From assembly GCF_003573695.1 (NCBI RefSeq), contig NC_039359.1, forward strand, positions 154,744,210 to 154,808,209: DNA of 64,000 nt. Direction: 5' to 3'. Of this stretch, positions 32,859 to 43,030 are shown piece after piece. A model generated the notes under the pieces. That model did no database searches and was not told where the DNA came from. It saw only the letters and a list, made by a program, of their open reading frames with translations. A program made the translations under genes and the position numbers. Position 1 is the stretch's first letter; each line of letters opens with the position of its first letter. Origin of the DNA: Papaver somniferum. Lineage: Eukaryota > Streptophyta > Magnoliopsida > Ranunculales > Papaveraceae.

Positions 32859-35201
32859 ATGGATCCATCAAAGTTAGTCTTCTTTTTTCTTCTTTATGAG
32901 TTTTGTTGAAATTGATATATTTGAAATTGATCTTGTTTGTTGCCTTGTTTGATGTTGTTTACGTTGTTTATGTGATTCCCATACTCTTGTTATTTCATCA
33001 AAAGCGGCTCCAACACTAAATTTACAGTTCAGAACCCTAACATTCCCAAATCACAACATAATGTTGTCGCACATAAAAGAAAGTCTGCGAATGAGAAGGT
33101 AGTAAGAAACACTATCTTTTTCTAATAACAATATTGTTGCCTCTGTTTCTTATCTGGATTGTAATTCGCAGGGTGATAAAGATCTCCATAAACCTCACAA
33201 GAAATCTCGCCACCTTAAAACTGTCCCAACTTCTGTTCCCTTCCACCTACTCATTTCTTCCAAATCTCCTGCGACATCTTTGCAAGATAAATCTTTATCT
33301 CCAATTCGCGAAAATGCTGCTTCTGACTTCATTTCTTCCAAATCTCCTGCGACATCTTCGCAAGATAAACCTTTATCTCCAATTCGTGAAAATGGTGCCT
33401 CTAATTTCATTTCTTCAATTGATCTTTCTATGATTGAAATTCCCCCTGTGGATCCTTCTGCGAATGAAACCTCTTCTCTACCCATTGAGATGTTTCTCAA
33501 CCTTCTGTCCCTACCAATTATCTACCCAAGTCTTTCCCTCTGCCGAAAGAAAATGTGGAAGGGATAGATATTGCTTTCAAAGTTTTATCTGAAACTCTGG
33601 ATGATGGCAAGAAGTCTTCTACTGATCCCACCAAGTCTAATGTTTGCGAAATTCTGAGCAAGCATTTGGGTTCTGGCGGAGCTGCTTCGCAAACAGCTTT
33701 AGAAAAAGAATGTAATGCTCTTCGTCTTGAAAACCAGAAGCTTCAGAATGTTTTGCTGGATCGAGACAATCTTCGCAAGTATAATGATGAATTAAGAGGT
33801 GTGATTTCCTTGTCTATGTCTTTAATTTTCCTTTTCGATAGTTTTATCCTTCCCATGTTTAATTATTCTTTAAATCCCTCTTTCGCATGTTAAGCATTAA
33901 ATCAGAAACGAATAATGGAGAGATATCAATTTGAATTTGTTGTTGAAGAAGCCCGTGTTGATAAAGAAATCTTGATGGATCAATATAACCAATTAGATAA
34001 CCTCTATTCATATTCTCTTGATCAGATAAATAATCTTACCAATGAAAATACCCAATTAGTTCAAAGATAAGATCTATTAAGTAATGAAGTATCTCATCTT
34101 TCTTATTCTTTAACTAAAGCTAATTTAGGGATGGAAAATTTATCAGATGAGAATAAAACCTTATCTCAAGAGAAGCGAACTTATTTAAACAAGATGGCGA
34201 TATCTTCGAAACAACTTAATATTCTCCAAAAAGTATGTGCTGACCAAGAGCAATCTCTTCGCTCTTTGAGAAATGAACTTAAAGAAGTAACAAAATCATC
34301 TATCGCTGAAAGAGATACACTCATTCAAGGTAGAATAGCTTTAAGTGTGAAGGCAAATCAGCTTAAAGAACAATATTCCAAATTAGAAGAATCTTATTCT
34401 TCTCTTGCGAAGAAAAATGCCTTTCTTGTTTCTAAAGAGAAAAATCTTCAGTCTTGACTTAAAGGTTTAGTTGGAGATAAATTTGATGACGCAATGGACC
34501 ATTGGGAGAATAGTTGTCTATCCTTGATTCAACACCTTATTTTGCAAAAGGAAGGTAGTCATAAATGTTTGACTGCCTTAATTATCTTTTCTTTGTCATT
34601 TTTCTCTGAATTCCTTATCTTAATAAAATTTTGTACTCCATTTTTCGCAGAGTCTGAGAAGAATCTTCATTCTTCTATTTCTGATTTGGAGGCTAAATAT
34701 GCTAAAATTCGCAAGGAAAATGCATTGCTCGTCTCTACCCTTACTGGTTCTCGCGACCGAGCAGAAAGAAGACTTGATTATCTTACTTATTTTAAGGATA
34801 TTCAAGATAGGAATCATCAAAGAGAACTTGTTCTCCAAGTTCATCTCCGGGTTGTAGTCCTTTCAAATGACATCTTACTTTCCAACTCTCTTCCTCCTAC
34901 ATCAATTGATCCTCTAGAAGTAGATGATGATGAAGTTCCTCGTCCTGCTGATAGTGATTATGATTACGAAAGCGGTGCAGAGGATACTTTCCTGGAAGAT
35001 GAAGAAGAGGTTCCTTCTAAAGAAGTATCTGCTGGTGTTAATCACAATGAGAAAGAAATTTCTCCTGAAGAAGTAATTGATGGCGATAATCAAGATGCTA
35101 GTCATGGAGAAGATCAAAGCCGAAATGAAGGAGAAGCTTGCGAGAATATTGGCGAAGAATTTCTGTCATCTCCTGCTACTGACATTAATATTGAAGCTTG
35201 A
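32859..35201 (+). pseudogene. Five-exon antisense coiled-coil gene carried by B2
   Basis: Exons: 32859-32872, 33005-33098, 33172-33798, 33895-34554, 34651-35201. Every junction has GT-AG and the frame is kept across all four. Total about 640-650 residues. The N-terminus is polar with basic KRK; exon 3 has two 26-residue repeats (SKSPATS.QDK.LSPIREN); exons 3-5 are long coiled coils; the C-terminus is very acidic (DDDEVPRPADSDYDYESG). Damage: one-base loss near 33488, TAA at 34068-34070 and TGA at 34455-34457, both likely C-to-T changes. I do not recognise the family. The gene runs opposite to B2, like the PMD gene in G1. Confidence 0.72.
33249..33405 (+). repeat. 78-bp tandem duplication inside exon 3
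   Basis: Two consecutive copies, in frame, both beginning ATTTCTTCCAAATCTCCTGC and encoding the SKSPATS..LSPIREN repeat. They differ at a handful of positions. Confidence 0.8.
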
Positions 35202-35459
35202 GCTTCTTATCTAGCTTTGTCTTCTTGAACTGCCTTATTTTTATCACTTTTGAGAGTTACATTTTTAAATCGACTTTGGAGTCAACTTTTCCTTTTAATA
35301 TTATGTTGATAAGAAAGATAATGCTTCTTGTGTATCGATTCCCATACTTGCCTCTCATTATCTTTCTTGCAAAAAATACTCTGTTATGAATGCTTATAAT
35401 TAATTTGTTTTGTCATATGGTCTTATTTTGCCTTCCTAATTAAAGGTCTTTTTATGCCA
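35202..35459 (+). other. 3' flank of the B2 antisense gene
   Basis: About 260 bp of T-rich DNA after the stop at 35201. No further exon is seen. It probably holds the 3' UTR; a clear poly(A) signal was not identified. Confidence 0.4.
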
Positions 35460-35789
35460 TCTCTTGTCATTGCGACAAAATCGCAGGACGTCCTTGCACT
35501 TTCATACAAGAACCCATTTATCTTGTCTTAACTTTTTCTTTTGTATTATAGACTCTTCAGGAATGTTGCGACAATATGACAGGACTAAATATTCTTGCGA
35601 AAATAAAGCCCCATGACATTGCCGTCTTGCGACGAAATCGCATGACGTCTTCGCACTGTCATGCGAAAACCCATTGATCTCGTCTTATCCTTTTCTTTTG
35701 TATTATTGCCTCTTCAGGATTGTTGCACAAATATGACAAGCCTTAATATCCTTGCGAATAAAAAGCCTCATGACATTTGCGTCTTAAGA

Positions 35790-36290
35790 CACTTGTCAGC
35801 TCCCTAATGGAGGGTGCCGCCCTTATCTTCCCCCTGGTTGCCCCTTCAAGGAGGCGTACTTATACCATACAAGGTTAGATCCTCCCATCCAGTCTTAACA
35901 ACAACCAGTTGTTTTCTCAGCCTCTTATCCCTTTTACCTATAGGGATTATGGTTACGAGACTGCACCCTAAGTGGGGTTTTCTTCAGGCCGAGTGCAGTA
36001 TAAGTCAAGACTTGTCAAGAATGGCAAGGACGTTTCAAACGCCCCCGGCACTCTTGACTCAACCGTGTACCTCGGTGCCTTGATCATATTTGCACTCCTT
36101 GGGAGAGTCCTTATTACCTTAGTCGCCCAACCCAAGTCATATGCTCAAGTTGAGAATCCAAGGTGCCTCTCCCGGATGGGCTTTATTGACCCCAAATCTC
36201 CATGACTCAGGTTCCGGTGGAGGTGTAGCCTTTCCCAGAATCATGAAATAGGTACCCCCTTATATGACGTACTTTATGTCTTACATTTGC
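35790..36290 (-). repeat. Conserved block of B2 (inverted copy of 26280-26800)
   Basis: See the B1 block. The hairpin is degraded here: ATGACTCAGG is intact at about 36202 but the partner has changed to GAATCATG. Several indels relative to B1 interrupt the shared antisense frame. Confidence 0.6.
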
Positions 36291-36470
36291 CTCTTGCGAA
36301 ATTGTATTCGCGAACTAGGGTGTACGCCATAAAGGTTCGCCTCTTTCTCTTTTGTCATTCTTCTCTGATTATTTTCTGTAAAATTCATTATCTCTGCGAG
36401 AGTCTCGCAAATCATTATATTGTATCTGAACTTCGCAATCTCAAGGATGGATATATCTACTTTGATTGAA

Positions 36471-36838
36471 TAACGTACAACCTATGATATTTTAATTATA
36501 AAGATAAACAATATAATGCAAAAGAAAAGAAATAACACAGACACCAGAAATTTTGTTAACAAATGTACTGTCTAATTTAGTCATGTGACAACGTCTCAAA
36601 GATAAAAAGGTGGTTCAGTCTTCACTTACCTTTGTTGAAGAAGTTCTCCAGATCTCCTGTTGATCTTCGCCTTCAAACGGTAGAACGCAGTGATATCTGA
36701 TTCTCAACTATACACTTATATCCTAATGCGAGACCGACTAAATGTATACTAGAAATAAAGATATAGTTTTGATAACTAAATTTGACAATAAAATTGAGAT
36801 AGAAACACTTGTGAGTTCGATCGACCAATGCTCTAACA
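36471..36838 (-). repeat. C3 3' LTR remnant
   Basis: The right end CAATGCTCTAACA is a proper LTR end next to the purine tract. Left of about 36562 it matches the R/U5 part of related LTRs (ACACAGACACCAGAAATTTT); right of it U3 sequence follows directly, so roughly 1.5 kb was deleted. Confidence 0.75.
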
Positions 36839-38094
36839 ATCTCGCCATTTGTCAATTTTAGTGACAGAACTATCTATACATATGGATTAAGAATAAAGCT
36901 TCAAAACTCCAGAATCCACCTTGCTTGATTTCCTTGATTCTTCAACTCCTTGACTTTTTCGTTACTTCAAGTTGCAATGATTCAGAATGTGTTTAACTGA
37001 GATTCGTTGTTGTTGAAGATCTGTAGAGATAACCACTTTGAAAATATATTTTCAATCCTCGTCATACAGACACATAGTTTATTATCTTATCCAAAGTTCA
37101 ATTGTATCACAACTTTGAAGTAATAATACAGTGATATGTTTTCCCCCTTAATTAATACTTACATCTTTTGCATAATAGGTGAAACTATAGATATTGATTC
37201 ACTCCCCCTGACGTAATGATCTGTAAACCATATGTATGTAGTGAAAAACTACTAATTAATTATCCGCATTTTTGTCAATAAAAATTGGCAAAGGTACGAA
37301 AACTATGGGATCGTAATGATCATTCAATCTAAAGATACTTCAACACTTAAAGGTAATACATATCAACTTTTATTTAGATGACATCACAGAGTATAAAATA
37401 CTTAACGCTCATCTAGGAAATTTAAGATACAAGCATCCCATGTAAATTCCACAACCACACACCCCACAAAGATATAGCAATTAAGCACAAGTTCATTTAA
37501 GAACTCTCCCCCATTTGATGTCATTCCAAAGAGAACAACATGAGTGACCTTTATTTAATGAAAAAAAAAGTATTTTGTCGGACATTAACAAATCACATGT
37601 ATGTGTATCCTAAACATCTATATAAATTAATCTCAACGCCAGTTACGAATAAAGAGATAATTTTAATCGGTGTGACTCAACATAAGAAAATCTTACGGAG
37701 TTGATAGTGCAGTAATTACACAAAAGTGTGACCACGAGTAGATCAATACTGCAAAAAATTCACACAAAGCTTGTTCTATTTTCAGTTTATAAAACTTAAT
37801 AGATTTAACTTTTGAGCATATATGAGATATCAATTCAATTTACAAGAAGTAAAGGACATATATATATATCACATAAGACTTTGCAATATATTAAACCAAT
37901 AATGATTACATACTGCAAGTTCATCTTCCAAAAACTCTTGAATTTAAAAAATAAATCCAAAAACATGCAAGTTGAAAATCGTTGGAAACAGCTTGTGTAA
38001 TCACAATATTTGCTATACCAAATCCTAGTTATCCTTCTTGAACGCAAGAATAAATTCTCACAATAAGTTTCTTAGTACTTAAAATCCTTGAAAA
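36839..38094 (-). other. C3 hairpin, purine tracts and non-coding 3' interior
   Basis: Begins with the reversed purine tract and TTTGTCAATTTTAGTGACA hairpin. Reversed tracts recur at about 37142 and 37203. No coding sequence; equivalent to C1 13169-14898. Confidence 0.6.
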
Positions 38095-38244
38095 ATTATT
38101 TATCATCTCTGAACTCTTTATCCACAACAGGCATAGGAACATACGGTTCATATATAGAAGAGTTAACTCCTCCAAACCTGTTAGGCTGTTGGTTGACAAT
38201 TGTTTCTTGTAGTTCAAGAAATTTTGTAGAATCCCTTTCAGTCC

Positions 38245-38460
38245 CTACACCTCCTTCTTATTTTTCTTAAGTTCTTCAAGAAGAGTTGCAAACCTTTTCT
38301 GATTAGAGCGGTCAGCTCTCGGTTTCTTCATATTCTTCCTTTTCCTTTTAAGAGATGAGTCAAAAGGATAGGACATCTCTTGTTCTTTTCTAGTTGGATG
38401 AACATCATCAACCATTGGAGCATAGATTTCACGAGAATATGTTTTGCTTGGAGTCTCCAT
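38245..38460 (-). pseudogene. ORF2 of C3, frameshifted
   Basis: ATG at 38460 opens METPSKTYSREIYAP, with a strongly basic middle (KRKRKNMKKPR) and helix (RFATLLEELKK); stop at 38245. A one-base shift restores a continuation (KFLELQETIVNQQ) to about 38095. That segment resembles LQEILVKQQRFL in C6 ORF2. It sits between gag and the non-coding 3' interior, as in C4 and C6. Basic plus helical composition suggests a nucleic-acid-associated protein; that is a guess. Confidence 0.45.
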
Positions 38461-38815
38461 AGTTCGTAAGAATAAAATGGATTTGTGACAACACAAATAT
38501 ATTGCTCAACAAGCCAAATTCTTGTGAAAGAGATATGAGTCTTGAAGAAGAAGATATTTACCATGCAGGGTTTTGTAACAACATAAGTTCACTTACTAGA
38601 AAAGATACATAAAACCTAAGAAGAATAAAATGACACTTTTATCCTTCCTTAAGTTTCTACATAGATCAAATTTTTCAATACCATCACTTGAGACATAGAT
38701 TGGGATGAACAAGTAACATATGGACATCGAAGTAATGATATTCAAATTTGATCCAAAGCCATAATGTGCACAATACTTGTCTCTTTTAAGGGCACATGAG
38801 ACAAGATACACATTT

Positions 38816-38836
38816 CAACACGATCAACTTGTGTTG
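38816..38836 (-). promoter_or_regulatory. Hairpin downstream of C3 gag
   Basis: CAACAC and GTGTTG arms, six pairs around a 9-nt loop. Homologous in place and sequence to the 8-bp hairpins of C2 and C5. Confidence 0.45.
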
Positions 38837-38868
38837 AGGTGAGCGGTTAAGTGCTCACCACCAGGTTC

Positions 38869-40374
38869 CTACACGGAATTTGTAATACCCTTCTTAATGG
38901 AACGTTTAGTCCGGACTCTTCTCTTCATTTGAGATTTTACCTTTTTCTTTGAAATATTCAATCTTTTAGGAGAAGAAGAGTTAACTTTACGTAGCTCAGG
39001 GTTGGACTTTTGAAAAAGTTTAAGCACATTTTCCGAACGACTATCCCTCCGTTGTAATTTGTTTACATACCTTAGTTTTTGTTTATACTTGAAACATTGT
39101 ATGAGTCTGTGACCCATAATGGTACAATAAGGACATGTTGGTTTGGAGATCGATTCATAAACGACATTAGAAGCTAAACAAAGAGTACCTGAAACATTAA
39201 CAGAGTTTTCATTAGTATATGAAAAATCCATTACATCCTCCAAGGATTTTGATGAAGAGTCTTCAACTCAATTATCAAGATTGATATGAGTATTGCTACA
39301 TTCATCAAAATTGATAATTTTACCCAGGAGTGCTACATTTGATCCATCATCCTCTTTGGAATCATAATGATCAGATGTTTCATCAAACGTTGCAGCAAAA
39401 CTCTTGCTTCCAGTGTATTTCTTTCAATTTAGGCACTCATTTGCAAAGTGAACGAACCCTTTACACTTGAAGCACTGTGGCATATGCTCGTCGTCGTAAT
39501 CGTTGGAATCTTTGTTTTTCACATGAACACCATTATGTGGCTTCGCTGACATGGGGGGTTTTTCTTTACTGAACCGTTTATTCCTTTCCCTAAGAAGTTC
39601 TCTAAACGGTCTTGTTATTAATGTAACTGAGTTATCAAGATCTTTATATGAAAATTCAAGATCAACAAGATTGTTCACAGAGTTGTCAACACTTTAACTT
39701 TTGAGTGTTTCAGTGTTTTTCAGTGCCTTGAAAGCAATATCCTTTCCGATTTTCGATTGCAGTTCATGATCAAAGATCTTTAACTTCCAACTGATGTGTT
39801 TTTGGAAAGTGTAGCAAGATTATTTCCTTTCATGATGGCATGTTTCTTAGACTCGTATATTGCTGGTAAAGATCGGAGAATTTTCATCACAATGTCATTT
39901 TCGGGAATATTCTTCCCTAACGCATAAGATGCATTAACAATTCCAGACACTTTTTGATTAAACTCATCAAACGAATCTTCATTATACATACGAAGATTTT
40001 CCTAGTCAGAATTTAGGTTTTGAAGCCTAGATTATTTCTCCGAGATATCTCCATTCGAATACGGTTTCTAATATATCCCAAGCATCTTTAGACTTAATGC
40101 ACGAACTCACATGGTGCTGAAGATCTTGGCTTATGGCGTGAATAATAACATTTAATCCGTCAGAATTATGATTTGCAGCAGTTATCTCGGGTTCACTATA
40201 TTCTGCTAAACCCTTCTCAATAGTGTTTCTGTCTCTAACAAGTGTTGGAGGATTGTATCTTATAACCACAAGTTTCCATATTTCAAAGTCACGGGCATGT
40301 AGAAAGGAACGCATAACAATTTTCCACCATAAGTAATTTGTGCCATCAAAAGGATGAAAGTACGTTTATCAAGA
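38869..40374 (-). pseudogene. Copia-type Gag of C3, with two zinc knuckles
   Basis: Reading from about 40350: FDGTNYLWWK, SFLHARDFEIWKLVV, SKDAWDILETVFE (capsid-like UBN2 region), then frameshift and stops near 40027-39990, SFDEFNQKV, SYALGKNIP, SLPAIYESKKHAIM, then RPFRELLRERNKRF and a zinc knuckle CFKCKGFVHFANEC (C-x2-C-x4-H-x4-C). After one stop, KKYTGSK matches C6. At about 39150 a second knuckle CPYCTIMGHRLIQC leads to a very basic tail that ends at 38869. In full copia polyproteins of the SIRE type the protease would follow a second knuckle; here it is absent. At least one frameshift and several stops. Confidence 0.82.
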
Positions 40375-40442
40375 TTACACTCCTGTCCATATAGGCAAAT
40401 TGCTTCAAACACATACTTATTAGGTCTTAAACGTGTTTGCGT

Positions 40443-40449
40443 GCTCTGA
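40443..40449 (-). promoter_or_regulatory. C3 primer site, left half
   Basis: GCTCTGA is the left half of GCTCTGATACCA. The rest, changed to ACACTAATTG, appears at 44688-44697, on the far side of the inserted LTR. Confidence 0.6.
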
Positions 40450-41939
40450 AAATTGATAGGATTTCGGAAAACCCTATATATAATAACCGCAATCGCACAA
40501 TGTCTAACTGGTAGACAGAGGCAACTACGGGTCGAACCCACAGGGAGCGGTGGAAAATACTGTAACCAATACTCCTAATCGAATAACCAATAAAAGATGT
40601 TTTTGATATTTTTATAATTGTAAAAACAAAGAAAATAAACTAAACTAATAAAACGAATTCAATGGAAGAATCAATAACCAGGGTTTTATTGGTATCCACC
40701 ACTATTTCCTTGTAAATACTGAAATGAAACATAATTATGAATATGTGTTTATTGTTCTTTCTATTGACATTACCTATTATATATATTAGAGTTGCAAATA
40801 TCATTGGTATACCCTAAGCATGGCACATCAAAAGACTAAATCCAAGCATGAACCATCAAATTGCATCAGCGAGAAAGTCATACGAAACTAAATATAGATT
40901 CACGAATTCTATATGGATTTTCTAAGCATAACCCATCAAAGATTTTAACGAAGCATGGATCATCAAATAATAAGACAAATATATTTGTAAAACTATCAAT
41001 TACACATATAGGTTTTTGAAAACGGTGAAGCAACAACTTATATTTCGATCAATCAATAAACATTATTCAAGAATTAATTAATCCAAATCATAATGGTCTG
41101 ATGCTATATAATCAATTGAAATTAGCCTAATGCCCAAAGTGGCTTCAACCATAAACCCTAGTCACAAAAATCTCTAGCAAGACATAACTATGGGTTTCTT
41201 AAAACCCATAAAAATGATAATCAAGAGAGAAAAACTAAACCAATAGTGTCGTCTTCTTCCTTATCTACGCTTAAATGATCTTCACAACGGCTCCTTCTCC
41301 GGTTGTCAGGAAGTTCTCCCAACAGTGCTTCCGCTGAAAAACTCCCGTCGAAAAAACCTCGAGAAAAAGAACTCGAAAACGGAGCCCCTGTTCTTCCCTT
41401 CTTTGCGATTGTTATATCTGCTTCAATAGTCCAACGAGACCTAGCAGAAGAACGATTTTTTGGGGATCATGGTTTTTTTTTGGGACCATGGTTCTATTTT
41501 TAGTAAGACATTTAGAAGTAAATCTAGGTCACCCCTTATCTAGATATTTATATTAATACCTAAACTACCCTCCTGATTAATTTTGGGTAATGATTAGTTA
41601 GTGTTAATATTAGTTAGTGTAATAATTAGTGAAATGATTAAGTTAAAGATAATTAGTTAGATTAAAAAATCAGATGGGTTTTCTTAAAAAGAAGTAGAAT
41701 TACTGAGTAAAGTTAGAGAAGATGAAGAAGAAAAGCATGGAAAATAAAAAAAAAAAAAAATTGAGTTCACTAAGCTTGAGTATTCAAGTGATGATTCAAT
41801 TGATGGCTCATCTGAATCATGTAACCGAACAAAACCGGAGGAAGAGTATTTGAGTGCCCATGTATGCTTCAAACTTAGATAATGTTGGTTGAATTGCTCC
41901 AAATTTTCAAAAAAAATGTAAAATTTTGAAGTAGATTTG

Positions 41940-42630
41940 GCCTTGTTCGGTTACCTTATGTGAAGAACATGTAACCGAACACATCTGAAAGTGTAGTTCG
42001 GTTACTTTTTCCAAACATGCAGGTTACCGAACAAGCTCGTTAATGGAGGTTTTTAGTCGTTCGATTAACAGGCATGTTACCGAACTTTGTTTATAGGATT
42101 TACAGAGTAATGTTCGGTTTGCCCGCAATGTTACTGAACTTTAGGGTCTAGAAGTTTGGTTGGTTTGCAAACAATATCTAACCGAACTTTACGTGAACAT
42201 AAGATTTTACCAAGTGTACAAAGTTCGGCTGGTTCGCAAACTTCATACTAACCGACTATCTAACCAAACTTTACGTAAAAAAAATTTTATACCAAGTGTA
42301 AGAAGTTCGATTGGTTCGCAAACTTTTACCCAACAACATATCTAACCGAGCTCAATATCAGAGTGAAGTTCGGTTAAAGTAAAAACTTAACATTTTTGCG
42401 AACGAACCGAACTTTTGGACTTCTCATTATTTTCGTAAACTAAAGTTCGGTGATATCCTTATTTTGCGAAGGAACCGAACTTATGGACTTGTGTTGTTCT
42501 AATACAAGGAGATTGGTTAAAAATATTTTTTGCGCATCAACCGAACTCTGAGTTCGGTTAAGAAAAAATTAATTCGTGATAACCGAACTTTTTGCGATGA
42601 AACCGAACGTTTTGCGACGTAACCGAACCT
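41940..42630. repeat. Array of AACCGAAC / GTTCGGTT motifs in both orientations
   Basis: About twenty copies or one-base variants in 690 bp, mixed orientation, often 20-60 bp apart. The layout recalls subterminal transposase-binding arrays of plant DNA transposons, but here it sits centrally. Confidence 0.8.
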
Positions 42631-42785
42631 TTCTCTGAAAAAAACCTCCATTAAACCTCTCTGCAACTTCCATTTTCAACTCATTTTGATGATTACTTCT
42701 CATTTTTTCAACCAAAAACAAATGACAAGTAATGGGTTTTTGAGAATATCTTTGTTAATGATTGAAATTAAACTATACATATAGA

Positions 42786-42999
42786 GGTGGTGGTGATGGT
42801 AATCGGAGGTGGTGGTGGTAATCGGTGGTCGGTGGTGGTGATAATCGGAGGTAGTGGTGGTGGTAATCGGCGGTGGTGGGTGGTGGTGGTGGTGGTAATC
42901 GGTGATTGGTGGTGGTGATAATCGCAGGTGGTGGTGGTGGTGGACGGTGGTGGTGGTAATCGGTGATGGTGGGCGGTGGTGGTGGGAGGAGGTGGTGGT

Positions 43000-43021
<22 letters not shown>
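42786..43021 (+). repeat. GGTGGTGGTAATCGG minisatellite and (TA)n run
   Basis: Irregular units of GGTGGTGGT plus AATCGG repeat for about 210 bp, followed by a TA dinucleotide run at about 43000-43021. Strong G/C strand bias. Confidence 0.9.

Positions 43022-43030
<9 letters not shown>

Larger units (their letters stand above)
31985..36470 (-). mobile_element. B2: relative of B1, minus strand, 5' end deleted
   Basis: The 3' LTR (31985-32454) is a shorter, diverged version of the B1 LTR: its ends CTATA and TGTAGGATC match. A reversed purine tract (TCTTGCCTCTTCTC) follows. The interior holds a plus-strand spliced gene (32859-35201), the 165-bp tandem units (35460-35795) and the conserved block (35790-36290). 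At about 36470 it joins the middle of a different LTR. About 1.4 kb of interior and the 5' LTR are missing, so no target duplication can be checked; TTCAT (31980-31984) is the left candidate. Confidence 0.8.

Noticed and set aside
33195..33500. Minus-strand frame opposite exon 3 of the B2 gene
   Set aside because: Its repeats merely mirror the 78-bp duplication; the plus strand has coherent splice sites and coiled-coil continuity.
41940..42630. Interstitial telomeric repeat
   Set aside because: The motif is AACCGAAC in mixed orientation and spaced irregularly, not the TTTAGGG tandem of plant telomeres.
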